Assembly (NCBI GenBank): GCA_038198445.1
Contig: JBBPZZ010000108.1
Span: 1 to 33,309, forward strand
Reading direction: 5' to 3'
DNA length: 33,309 nucleotides
Source of the DNA: JACDDK01 sp038198445
GTDB taxonomy: Bacteria > Actinomycetota > Rubrobacteria > Rubrobacterales > Rubrobacteraceae
Part shown: piece after piece, positions 24,122 through 31,079 of the stretch
Position numbering within the stretch: position 1 is the first letter of the stretch
Layout: the number at the start of each line of letters is the position of its first letter
Position numbers and translations under genes: made by a program
Notes under the pieces: generated by a model
Seen by the model: the letters and a program-made list of their open reading frames with translations, nothing else
What the model was told of the DNA's origin: nothing
Database searches by the model: none

Positions 24122-24151
24122 AGTATAGGGATATTTTTAACAATATTGCAA
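24122..24151 (-). promoter_or_regulatory. Promoter of the peptide transporter operon
   Basis: TTGCAA (24151-24146), 18-nt spacer and TATACT (24127-24122) sit in a local AT-rich patch. They predict a leader of roughly 150 nt before the dppA ATG. Confidence 0.55.
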
Positions 24152-24211
24152 CAGGGAGGTTATCTTCGTCACATCCGTAAGGACGTAAGCCTTTATCCGG
24201 TCTCTTTACCG

Positions 24212-25258
24212 CTAGACCTCGCGGCCTTCTCTGGCGTAAGGGTCATATGGTAGATACGAGCGGCGCCCGCGCCGGGAGAAGAGTGAGAGGATGGCGGCGC
24301 CGGTCCCGAGTAGGGCTAGGGCGTAGAGGAGCAAGTTTCCGAAAAAGGGTATGAGGTAGGTCGCCGCGACGATCAACGCGCCCACCACGACGGCCAGCGC
24401 GTTGCCCGCCCGGTGGCGCCCGGTAGCGAGCACCAGCTTCCGGCCGATGAAGAACGCGCTGACGAGCGCCCCAAACAGGACGAGTGCCAGGTAAACGGGA
24501 GCGAGCAGCAGCATAAGCGGAATACCGACGACGGAGATCGCCAGCAGCACGAACAGCACGATGGCCGCCGGTAGGGACCCGATGCCTAATAGCAACGACC
24601 ATCCCGGCGAGGCTTCGAGCCTCCGCGACGCGGCCGATACGGGTCCGGGAGCGAGCACGGCTACCAGCAGACAAAAGGCGGTAAACCCGAGGGCCGCGAA
24701 CATCCACCCGATAAACCCGAGCAGCCTGAGGTCTCGTCCGGGACGGTCGAGATCCGAAGCCATCCCGGATATCACGCTTCCCTGTACAAGGTACGTGTTT
24801 CCCTGGATCTCCCCGCTCCCGCACCTGAGGTTTCCGGCCACCAGAGCTTTAGGCCCCAGATACACGTCACCATGTTCGACGTCCACGTCGCCGCTGACGG
24901 GCGCGTTGATATGCACATCGCCGAAACCGGCCTGAATGCCGTTGCCCACCGGTTGATGAACGTATATGTCTCCCCAACCAGATCTAACCCGGCCCCCCAC
25001 GGGACCGTCGATGAGCACGTCGCCGTTCGCGGAACTGACGTCTCCGGCCACGAGCCCCTTTACCTTCACGTCGCCGACGATGGTAGATACCTCACTCTCT
25101 CTCTGCCCGGACGGCACCACCACGTCCGCGAAAGTCCCGCGTTCGAGCGCCTGGGCGGGAGACAGAGGAAGCAAGAGTACCATCGCCAGAGTCAGGGCGG
25201 AGAGGGCGAAGATGGGCTTCATCGGCACATGCATAGGGAGCGTTGCGGAGAGTATCAT
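24212..25258 (-). CDS. Bactofilin-like beta-helix protein fused to multi-pass membrane domain
   Basis: 348 residues from ATG 25258. A signal-like helix (MKPIFALSALTLAMVLLLPL) precedes about 105 residues of repeats centred on G-D-[VI]: GDVKV, GDVSS, GDVLI, GDIYV, GDVHI, GDVDV, GDVYL. This spacing resembles the right-handed beta-helix of bactofilins (polymer-forming cytoskeletal proteins). Residues 178-330 hold four or five membrane helices (GFIGWMFAALGFTAFCLLVA; VYLALVLFGALVSAFFIG; NALAVVVGALIVAATYLIPF), then a basic tail. The repeats should face outside if the signal works, unlike cytoplasmic bactofilins. ATG at 25258 overlaps the anti-sigma stop as ATGA; ATGs at 25234 and 25222 are alternatives. 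It is probably an effector of the ECF system. Confidence 0.75.
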   Translation of the reverse strand: MILSATLPMHVPMKPIFALSALTLAMVLLLPLSPAQALERGTFADVVVPSGQRESEVSTIVGDVKVKGLVAGDVSSANGDVLIDGPVGGRVRSGWGDIYVHQPVGNGIQAGFGDVHINAPVSGDVDVEHGDVYLGPKALVAGNLRCGSGEIQGNTYLVQGSVISGMASDLDRPGRDLRLLGFIGWMFAALGFTAFCLLVAVLAPGPVSAASRRLEASPGWSLLLGIGSLPAAIVLFVLLAISVVGIPLMLLLAPVYLALVLFGALVSAFFIGRKLVLATGRHRAGNALAVVVGALIVAATYLIPFFGNLLLYALALLGTGAAILSLFSRRGRRSYLPYDPYAREGREV

Positions 25259-25767
25259 GCCTCGCGAGACCGGCGGCGGGTCACCGAGAGCACGGCGGCG
25301 GCGATCAGCAAGTCGGCCGCGGCGCCCACGGCGAGCGCGACCAGTATCACGGATCCCGCGACCTTGAGCACCGTATTTAGAACGCCCGCGAAACCCGAGA
25401 TCATCCCGAACAATATCTCCACCACGCTCGTGGTGGAAGTTAGAGGGTTGGTACCGTAGAGGTTGAGGGCCAGGAGCGCCGCCACGAACAGCCCGAGCGC
25501 TAGGACCCCCCACAAGAACCGGGCCTTGTAAGGGCGCGTCGGAAGCGCCATCGCAACCTCCCGGCACACGGATCGGGAACGAATCTCGGAGAACTCCAGC
25601 GAGCCGAGGAAGGTGGTTAGTTTCATGTCTTGCTCGTAGAGGTCCCGGCATCCGGGACACTTCCGCAGATGCGTCCGAACTTCACACTCCCGCTCCGGTT
25701 CGAGCGTACTCTCGGCCAACTCGAAGATGGATTCGGGATCGCAGTTGCAGCCACTCGCGCCGCTCAT
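25255..25767 (-). CDS. Zinc-finger (zf-HC2) transmembrane anti-sigma factor
   Basis: 170 residues. The N-terminus has the anti-sigma zinc motif H-x3-C-x2-C (THLRKCPGCRDLYEQD, His33, Cys37, Cys40), with extra cysteines at 7, 9 and 28. Two hydrophobic regions follow: FLWGVLALGLFVAALLALNL at about 84-103, and a longer pair from LFGMISGFAG to LIAAAVLSV at about 118-161. It should bind the ECF sigma factor encoded immediately upstream and hold it at the membrane. ATG at 25767 overlaps the sigma stop in ATGA. No extracytoplasmic sensor domain is obvious; the loop between helices is short, so the signal may be membrane state itself. Confidence 0.88.
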   Translation of the reverse strand: MSGASGCNCDPESIFELAESTLEPERECEVRTHLRKCPGCRDLYEQDMKLTTFLGSLEFSEIRSRSVCREVAMALPTRPYKARFLWGVLALGLFVAALLALNLYGTNPLTSTTSVVEILFGMISGFAGVLNTVLKVAGSVILVALAVGAAADLLIAAAVLSVTRRRSREA

Positions 25768-26375
25768 CCGGCTTCACCGCTCTCTTTGAGCGTTACACCC
25801 AGCATGTTCCGCGCGCGGAAGAGCCGGCTCTTGACAGCCTGCACGGTAAGGTCCAGGACCTCGGCTATCTCCGCGTAGCTCATCTCTTCGTTGTAGCGCA
25901 GGATCAGGGGCACGCTATAAGTCTCCGGGAGCGTCAGGATCGCCTCCTGAACAGCCCTGGAGCGCTCCGCCTCCATCGCCTGGGTCTCCGGTCCGCCCAC
26001 GAACTCCGCGTGCGTCTCCGGGTTGAACTCGACGACCTCCCGGCGGCGGCGGAGGGTATCCACACCGAGGTTGTTGGCGATGGTGAGCAGCCACGTCTTG
26101 AACCGGTAATCCGGATTGAAGGTCTCTAACCGGTCATACGCCTTCAGAAAGGTCTCTTGCACCAGGTCTTCCACGGAAGTCTCGCGCCGGGCGTAGGGAT
26201 AGAGGACGCGTCCGACCAGCCGCTCGTAGCGCCGGACCAACTCCTCGTAGGAACGCAGGTCTCCAGCGAGGGTGCGGGCGACGAGGTCTTTGTCCTCCAA
26301 CGTCTCGCGCCGGACGGACAGGCTCCGCACTCTCTCGCGCCAGCCGCCAAGCGTCACTGTGGATGTGTACTCCAT
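25764..26375 (-). CDS. ECF (extracytoplasmic function) RNA polymerase sigma factor
   Basis: 203 residues with sigma region 2 (DLVARTLAGDLRSYEELVRR, TSVEDLVQETFLKAYDRLET, FKTWLLTIANNLGVDTLRRR) and region 4 (AILTLPETYSVPLILRYNEE, MSYAEIAEVLDLTVQAVKSR, LFRARNMLGVTL), typical of the RpoE/SigW group. Regions 1.1 and 3 are absent as expected. The ATG at 26375 lies 11 bases after the predicted -10 and has no ribosome-binding site, so the message may be nearly leaderless or translation may begin at GTG 26327. It is followed by the anti-sigma gene with a 4-base overlap. A SigW-like promoter directly upstream indicates autoregulation. Confidence 0.93.
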   Translation of the reverse strand: MEYTSTVTLGGWRERVRSLSVRRETLEDKDLVARTLAGDLRSYEELVRRYERLVGRVLYPYARRETSVEDLVQETFLKAYDRLETFNPDYRFKTWLLTIANNLGVDTLRRRREVVEFNPETHAEFVGGPETQAMEAERSRAVQEAILTLPETYSVPLILRYNEEMSYAEIAEVLDLTVQAVKSRLFRARNMLGVTLKESGEAG

Positions 26376-26386
26376 ACCAAAAAGAT

Positions 26387-26414
26387 AATACGCCCTCCGC
26401 CTCCAAAAGTTTCC
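26387..26414 (-). promoter_or_regulatory. ECF-type (SigW-like) autoregulatory promoter
   Basis: GGAAAC (26414-26409), exactly 16 nt, then CGTATT (26392-26387). This matches the B. subtilis SigW pattern TGAAAC-N16-CGTA closely and stands directly before the ECF gene, the usual place for an autoregulated ECF promoter. Confidence 0.65.
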
Positions 26415-26496
26415 GCCAGGATACGTCTCACGTTCAAGAATCTCGTACCTGCCCGCCGGACCCTCGTGTTTTCAACCACCTTCGCCACCGCCCAAT

Positions 26497-26544
26497 CCCA
26501 GGGTTTTCCGCTGCCAGCGCTGTTGGCAACGGGATAATCCTGGG
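26497..26544. other. Nested inverted repeats in the ECF-glycosyltransferase gap
   Basis: CCCAGG (26497-26502) pairs with CCTGGG (26539-26544); inside it TGCCA (26512-26516) pairs with TGGCA (26524-26528) across 7 bases. The 276-base stretch 26376-26651 has no convincing gene; it also contains a second GGAAACTTT on the minus strand (26585-26577). A small structured RNA is possible but unsupported by promoter or terminator signals. Confidence 0.3.
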
Positions 26545-26651
26545 GTCCGGGTCGAGACTCTCGTACAGTATGTGGAGAAAGTTTCCTCCAGCGAATCACT
26601 TTATGCCGGGGTCCGCTGCAAATATCTCCCCTGAGCATCTTCTTCCCCATC

Positions 26652-26831
26652 ATGGCCCTCTTCATTATCTTCGGGATAGGCCATTTTCTCTACGGTGTGA
26701 TCCAGGCCGCATTAAGCCTCAACTTCACCGTTATGCTTCACCGCGACATCCGTGGAGGAGCAACACCGTCCGATGCGCGGATAGCCGCCTTATTTCGTCT
26801 CTACGCCACGATCCCTGGCGGCCCACCATAG
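26652..26831 (+). CDS. Doubtful 59-residue membrane peptide
   Basis: An ATG frame encodes a hydrophobic helix MALFIIFGIGHFLYGVIQAA, then LSLNFTVMLHRDIRGG and an amphipathic SDARIAALFRLYATI. It overlaps the 3' end of the convergent glycosyltransferase gene by 42 bases. There is no ribosome-binding site and no promoter, but the composition looks protein-like, and the open frame continues upstream to about 26539 without a start codon, so it could be the tail of a degraded gene. Confidence 0.3.
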   Translation: MALFIIFGIGHFLYGVIQAALSLNFTVMLHRDIRGGATPSDARIAALFRLYATIPGGPP

Positions 26832-28505
26832 CGCGCAGAGCGCGGCAACCACGCCGGCGCCCGCGATAAGTACGTTGAGCAACCCTACGTCCCGCGCCTC
26901 CGGCGCTCCCTTTATGTCCAGCGTAGCTTCTACCGCCTTACCGGCATACACTTTTATCAGGGGTACTCCGCCTTTGGTGTGGGAATAGAGCGGCTTCTTC
27001 TTGCCTAACGCGAGCATCTGGTCCGTGTAGATGGATTGGCGGGGCAGGAAGAGGAAGTATGAGTCCTCGCGGGCTTTCTCGTCCGTCGCGGGCTTGCCGG
27101 ACTGCGCGCCGCCCAGATAGGCTGGTCGCAGGTCTTTGCGGAGGTCTCCTATGCGGCGGTAAGTCTCCAGGGCGGGATAGGTGCCGGCCTGCGCGTAGAC
27201 CGTGGCCCCTCTAGGCGCGTTCTCACTCAACCACCGGGTGGCGGGCCGGTATGTATCTGCGAGGTAGGTCGTCTCGAAGCCGAGAGCTTTCGCGCCGGGG
27301 ATGAGGCCGACCGCCTCGCCGTAGTACTCAAGAGAGTTCGAGGTTCCGGTCCAGAGGATACCGGGCAGCGAGAGGGCCACGTAGAGCGCGAGCGTCGCGG
27401 CGGAAGGCAGATGGACACGGGAGGAGAGCCAATCGAGTCCCACCCCCGCGCAGATGGCCCACAGCGGGAACACCGCCAGGTACTGGCGCGGCCCACTGTA
27501 GACCGGCACGAGCCCGGAGCCCGTCACCCCAACAATGAGCGTGAGGTTCAGAAGGACCCACCCGGCCGCCGGACTCCGGGCCTCCCCGAAGAGCCTCACC
27601 ACCCCGGCAACACCCGCTACCGCGACCACGAGCGGCACCAGCGCCACCAGCATCACGAGCGGATAGTGGAATGGCGCCCCGGCCCACCACTCACCGAGGT
27701 AGTAGGTGAACCGCTCGTTCCGTAGTCCGGCGGTCCACGTCAGGAACTCCAGCGTCCTCCCGATAGGGTCGCGCCAGAGCCAGGGCCAGATGGCGAAGAA
27801 CGTAGCCGTCCCGATACCGAAGCTCGCTATAAGCCGCGCGAACGTTCTCCGGTCCCGGTCGTAGATCGCCACCCACAACAACGCCGCCGGGACGAGCGTA
27901 AAGACGTTCAGCTTCGTGGCGAAAGTCAGCCCCAGCAGCAACCCGGCCCAGACGACGCGGCCGCGTCCTCCGAAGACCATCATCCGGTACGACGCGAGCG
28001 CGGAGATCAGGTACATCGAGGCAACGGCCCCATCCAACTGCCCGAGCCTGGCGAACCCGAACAGCGCGGGAATTAGCGGCATACTTAGCGCCGCGCCCCA
28101 GGCCGCCGCCACACCGAACTCCCGCCGCGTGAACCTGAACGCAGCGTAAATTGATAGCAGGAACAGGGCGTAAGACCCCATCCGGTATGCGTCCCCGATG
28201 CGGACCAGGTCGTGCGTGCCGAAGAAGAGCGCCCCGGCCCCGGCGAAGAGTCCGGCCCACAGCTTGAAGAACGGCGGCGCCTCGTGGCTCGGGTTCCAGT
28301 AGTGATCTATCGAGATCCACCAGTCGGCGGGCTGGGAAGCGACGTGCGCGAACCAGTTGAGGTAGGAGTAGGAGGACCCGAAGTAGTTCGGTTCGTCCCA
28401 CGTCACCCCGATCTGTCCAACGGTCAGGAAGCCGAGAACCAGAAGCGCCGCCAGATACGCGCCCAGCAAACACCGCTCGATACTGTCGTAAACATCCTTA
28501 CTCAC
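26790..28505 (-). CDS. GT-C fold glycosyltransferase, PMT/ArnT-like membrane protein
   Basis: 571 residues with about ten to twelve membrane helices. The first loop has the acidic pair in VTWDEPNYF, the catalytic D-E position of GT-C enzymes, followed by HYWNPSHEAPPFFKLWAG; further signs are LGFARLGQLDGAVASMYLI, TKLNVFTLVPAALLWVA and YSGPRQYLAVFPLW. A C-terminal soluble region of about 120 residues (TRWLSENAPRGATVYAQAG onward) ends with one more helix. It should move a sugar from a polyprenyl-phosphate donor to a lipid or protein outside the membrane; donor and acceptor cannot be told. Start GTG at 28505 follows AAAGGC. It stands alone between the ECF and Crp units. Confidence 0.8.
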   Translation of the reverse strand: MSKDVYDSIERCLLGAYLAALLVLGFLTVGQIGVTWDEPNYFGSSYSYLNWFAHVASQPADWWISIDHYWNPSHEAPPFFKLWAGLFAGAGALFFGTHDLVRIGDAYRMGSYALFLLSIYAAFRFTRREFGVAAAWGAALSMPLIPALFGFARLGQLDGAVASMYLISALASYRMMVFGGRGRVVWAGLLLGLTFATKLNVFTLVPAALLWVAIYDRDRRTFARLIASFGIGTATFFAIWPWLWRDPIGRTLEFLTWTAGLRNERFTYYLGEWWAGAPFHYPLVMLVALVPLVVAVAGVAGVVRLFGEARSPAAGWVLLNLTLIVGVTGSGLVPVYSGPRQYLAVFPLWAICAGVGLDWLSSRVHLPSAATLALYVALSLPGILWTGTSNSLEYYGEAVGLIPGAKALGFETTYLADTYRPATRWLSENAPRGATVYAQAGTYPALETYRRIGDLRKDLRPAYLGGAQSGKPATDEKAREDSYFLFLPRQSIYTDQMLALGKKKPLYSHTKGGVPLIKVYAGKAVEATLDIKGAPEARDVGLLNVLIAGAGVVAALCALWWAARDRGVETK

Positions 28506-28640
28506 GCCTTTATTCTAGCCCCGGAAGCAAACGCGGCCTTCATGGACAGGCGCAGGCTATAGAGCTAGTCCAAGACTAATCCGCTCAAAGCGCCCGCAAA
28601 CGGACTTTCTGGTTCACGCCTTACTGCGATGGATCGGGTG

Positions 28641-29369
28641 TTAGATCTGTAGCTGGCCGTCCACGGAGAGGCCGGACGGACCGGAGGCGTGCTCCACGAG
28701 AGCCTCCCTGTTGGTGATGGTGATCTTGCGGCTGCGCGCCTCAATTATGCCGTCGCGCTGGAGCTCACTCATCACCTTAGACACCGCTTCGCGGGTCGAG
28801 GCGATCATGTTCGCCAGGTCCTGGTGCGTGAGCCGCACGTCCAGCGCCACGCCGGAGCCGTTCTCCTCCCCGAAGCGCTCGCTCAGGTTCACGAGCAACG
28901 TCGCGAGCCGGGTCGATACCTCGCGATGCAGAAGGCTCTCTATCACCTCGTCGGACTGCCGCAGCCGCTCGGAGAGCGATGAAAACAGCTTCAAGGCGAA
29001 CTCGGGCTCGTGCTTTACGGCGCGTTCGATAGATGCTTTCTGGATGCTCGCCACACGGGCTTCGGTAACGGCTTCGGCGAAGACATCTTGCCAGCGTCCC
29101 TCGACGAGGTTGATCTTTCCGAAGATCCCACCGTCTCTGAGCATCGCGGTCGTCGCTTCCTTGTACTCGCCATAGATCTTGTACAGCCGGACCGTGCCGG
29201 AGAGGACGAAGTAGAGCTGGTCGTCCGGGTCGCCGGGCGTAAAGATTGTATCCTTCGGCCCGAACCGCCGCTCGACCGCCCTGAGCCCCGCATCCTCGAA
29301 ATCTTCGAGGCCAAAGCCCTCCGGCGCGCTGGTGGCCGCGAATCCGCCGGTGTCATGCCCGATAAGCAT
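28641..29369 (-). CDS. Crp/Fnr-family transcriptional regulator
   Basis: 242 residues. The effector domain spans about 35-125, with FTPGDPDDQLYFVLSGTVRL (beta-roll start) and DGGIFGKINLVEGRWQDVF where Crp has the cAMP-binding G-E and R-S/T residues; those are not conserved here, so cAMP is an unlikely ligand, and the pattern is nearer to NtcA-type proteins. A long dimer helix (LKLFSSLSERLRQSDEVIES) leads to the winged HTH with LTHQDLANMIASTREAVSKV as DNA-reading helices. No FNR cysteines are seen. ATG at 29369 has GAGAGGCGG 9-17 bases upstream. No divergent partner exists, so targets are probably elsewhere. Confidence 0.87.
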   Translation of the reverse strand: MLIGHDTGGFAATSAPEGFGLEDFEDAGLRAVERRFGPKDTIFTPGDPDDQLYFVLSGTVRLYKIYGEYKEATTAMLRDGGIFGKINLVEGRWQDVFAEAVTEARVASIQKASIERAVKHEPEFALKLFSSLSERLRQSDEVIESLLHREVSTRLATLLVNLSERFGEENGSGVALDVRLTHQDLANMIASTREAVSKVMSELQRDGIIEARSRKITITNREALVEHASGPSGLSVDGQLQI

Positions 29370-29439
29370 CTAACTCGTCCGCCTCTCTACGAAAATTGCT
29401 GCTGTACATCCGGCTCCGCGCCGCTTCCACGATATGTTT

Positions 29440-29445
29440 ATTATA
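29440..29445 (-). promoter_or_regulatory. -10 box candidate for the Crp/Fnr gene
   Basis: TATAAT on the minus strand, 70 bases before the ATG. No -35 match lies at the normal distance, so activator help or a different upstream element is likely. Confidence 0.35.
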
Positions 29446-29518
29446 CCCGCGTTTCCAATACTAACGCTGGCAAACACACCTTTTGTCACACTTTCACGGA
29501 CTTTGACAGCCTGAGTTC

Positions 29519-30139
29519 TCAGGCCACCTGGTTGCGCCACTGGAGGTCCACGCCGCTGCGTTTGGCGACGAAGAGCAGGTCGTCGCGCAGCGCGTCTAAG
29601 TCCTTATCGTAAACCGTGACGATGCAGAAGCCACAGTGACGATAGGCCCACACGAAAGGCGCTAGGTCCCCCGCGACCGGGGACCGGGTCTCCATCCCCC
29701 AGGCATCGGCAAGCATCAAACTCCGCTCGACGAGGTCCATTGTCACCTGCCAGCCCTCGTCCGCCGGCACCTCGAAGTAACCGGGGAGGTTCCCCGCCGG
29801 CACCATGCTATCCATGAGGTCTTTCGAGAAAGCCTTCTTGTGGGCCTCGGCCGCCGCGAGATACTCCGAGTCATCCACCAGTCTCGGAGGAGCGGGGGTG
29901 TAGACCCTGTTCTCCGTAATCTTCACGCCCTCCGGTGGATAGAACCCCAGGAACGGCACCGGCGAGCGCCACAGATGCTGAACCACGCCGAGGGTTACGT
30001 TGCGCCGCCCGGACGGCTCCCCCACCGACTCCGCGACGCGCATCCCGGAAAGCTTCATGTGCCGCGGTTCCCACGGGTGTGGCTCCCCGACGCTCCGCAG
30101 CCTTCGCTGGCGCTTGGTTATCTTCTCTACACCTTTCAC
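29519..30139 (-). CDS. Hypothetical protein
   Basis: 206 residues with no family I recognise. The first 35 are basic (KGVEKITKRQRRLRSVGEPH). The middle contains VVQHLWRSPVPFLGFYPPEG and a possible helix EYLAAAEAHKKAFSKDLMDS; the C-terminal third (LAPFVWAYRHCGFCIVTVYD, DLDALRDDLLFVAKRSGVDL) looks like an alpha/beta domain with two nearby cysteines. No signal peptide or membrane helix is visible. Start GTG at 30139 lies nine bases after an extended -10 (TGCTAAAAT, 30157-30149) and has no ribosome-binding site, consistent with a leaderless message; ATG at 30058 is an alternative. It lies 149 bases upstream of the Crp/Fnr gene. Confidence 0.6.
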   Translation of the reverse strand: MKGVEKITKRQRRLRSVGEPHPWEPRHMKLSGMRVAESVGEPSGRRNVTLGVVQHLWRSPVPFLGFYPPEGVKITENRVYTPAPPRLVDDSEYLAAAEAHKKAFSKDLMDSMVPAGNLPGYFEVPADEGWQVTMDLVERSLMLADAWGMETRSPVAGDLAPFVWAYRHCGFCIVTVYDKDLDALRDDLLFVAKRSGVDLQWRNQVA

Positions 30140-30148
30140 GGTAAGAGC

Positions 30149-30157
30149 ATTTTAGCA
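30149..30157 (-). promoter_or_regulatory. Extended -10 promoter for the hypothetical gene
   Basis: TGCTAAAAT on the minus strand provides a TGn extension plus a near-consensus -10, nine bases before GTG 30139. No -35 is needed for extended -10 promoters, and none is seen. Confidence 0.4.
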
Positions 30158-30199
30158 CCGCTCGCAGCCGCCGCGATGCCCCCGTTCACAGGGCGAGAA

Positions 30200-30224
30200 A
30201 AAGGGCGGGATTGCCCCGCCCTTT
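30200..30224 (-). terminator. Intrinsic terminator after the YugP-type protease gene
   Basis: A 10-bp perfect stem (30200-30209 AAAGGGCGGG with 30215-30224) with a 5-base loop. On the minus strand it is followed by a T-run (CCCTTTTTCTC), 26 bases after the protease stop. This is the clearest intrinsic terminator in the window. Confidence 0.85.
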
Positions 30225-30249
30225 CAAGAAATTCGCGGTCTTTGTCTTT

Positions 30250-30933
30250 TTACTGGCGACTGATGAACAACAGGTACACGAGCGTCAGAAGCGAGGTGAG
30301 CGCCGCCGCTATGTACGTAAAGGCCGCCGCGGTAAGCACGCGCCGGGTACCGCCAGCCTCCGCGCTGGATAGGACACCATAGCGGGTGAGCAGACCGTAG
30401 GCCCTGGTGGAAGCGTTGATCTCCACCGGCAACGTAACCACGTGGAACGCCAACACAGCGGCGAAGGCGATAACGGCTAGCTGGATCATGAGTTGTCCAA
30501 GACCCGCGCTCGCCCCCAGAATGATGCCCATGAAGAACAGCGGGAACCAGAGCTGCTGGCTGAAGTTCACTATCGGGAAGAGCCCCGAACGCAGCTTCAT
30601 CGGCACGTAGCCAACGGAGTCCTGTATCGCGTGGCCGGTCTCGTGGGCCGCGACGCTGACCGCCGCGATGGAACTCTTCGAGAAGTTACCTTCGGAGAGC
30701 CGCACGACTTTGCTCGACGGATCGTAGTGGTCGGTGAGCGTTCCGGCTACCGGCTCGACCTTCACGTTCGAGAGGTTGTTCCGGTCGAGGATCATACGCG
30801 CCGTCTGCGCGCCGGTAAGGCCGCTGGCGCTCATCTTGTCCGAATATTTAGAGTACGAGCTTCGCACCCACAGGGCCGCGAGACCCGATATGATGGCCCC
30901 TACGATCATTATTCCTATGTAACCGAACGTCAC
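30250..30933 (-). CDS. Membrane zinc metallopeptidase, YugP-type
   Basis: 227 residues of the Zn_peptidase_2 (YugP) family. A first membrane helix (YIGIMIVGAIISGLAALWV) is followed by a soluble part with the family segment LTDHYDPSSKVVRLSEGNF, and the zinc-binding HExxH is AAHETGHAIQ at about 97-101. Further helices follow (QLWFPLFFMGIILGASAGLG, MIQLAVIAFAAVLAFHVVTL), then LPVEINASTRAYGLL with the third ligand Glu, and a C-terminal helix. Two adjacent GTG codons follow AGGAGGA; the second, at 30933, has usable spacing. The promoter carries both a sigma-70-like and a SigW-like element, linking it to the ECF operon. Physiological substrate is unknown; membrane protein turnover is the guess. Confidence 0.88.
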   Translation of the reverse strand: MTFGYIGIMIVGAIISGLAALWVRSSYSKYSDKMSASGLTGAQTARMILDRNNLSNVKVEPVAGTLTDHYDPSSKVVRLSEGNFSKSSIAAVSVAAHETGHAIQDSVGYVPMKLRSGLFPIVNFSQQLWFPLFFMGIILGASAGLGQLMIQLAVIAFAAVLAFHVVTLPVEINASTRAYGLLTRYGVLSSAEAGGTRRVLTAAAFTYIAAALTSLLTLVYLLFISRQ

Positions 30934-30967
30934 CACTCCTCCTTGCGGATGCTTGTTGTTGGACGCT

Positions 30968-30995
30968 ATATTACTACACTCTTATACGCATCCAA
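30968..30995 (-). promoter_or_regulatory. Sigma-70-like promoter overlapping the ECF-type site
   Basis: TTGGAT (30995-30990), 16-nt spacer, TAATAT (30973-30968). It would let the main sigma factor provide basal expression of the protease. Confidence 0.4.
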
Positions 30996-31010
30996 CCCTG
31001 GTAAAGTTTC
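30984..31010 (-). promoter_or_regulatory. SigW-like ECF promoter upstream of the protease gene
   Basis: GAAAC (31010-31006), 17 nt, CGTAT (30988-30984), about 50 bases before the start codon. It shares AAACTTT and CGTAT with the promoter of the ECF gene at 26387-26414, differing by one base in spacing. Confidence 0.5.
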
Positions 31011-31028
31011 TGATTCGCGGCAATACAA

Positions 31029-31056
31029 GGGGGACGAACGCGATGGTCCGTCCCCC
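31029..31056 (-). terminator. Stem-loop after acs, probable terminator
   Basis: GGGGGACG (31029-31036) and CGTCCCCC (31049-31056) form an 8-bp stem with a 12-base loop, 24 bases past the acs stop. The downstream T content is modest (TTGTATTG), so termination strength is uncertain. Confidence 0.5.
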
Positions 31057-31079
31057 GGCTCGGAGCTAGTTTTGGGTTA

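Noticed and set aside
15789..26613. 13-bp repeat TTATGCCGGGGTC at 15789-15801 and 26601-26613
   Set aside because: Several 13-mer pairs are expected by chance in a window of this size, and the two contexts share nothing else.
29436..29456. GGAAAC upstream of the Crp/Fnr gene as an ECF promoter
   Set aside because: The nearest CGT lies 19 nt away, outside the spacing seen at the two good sites.
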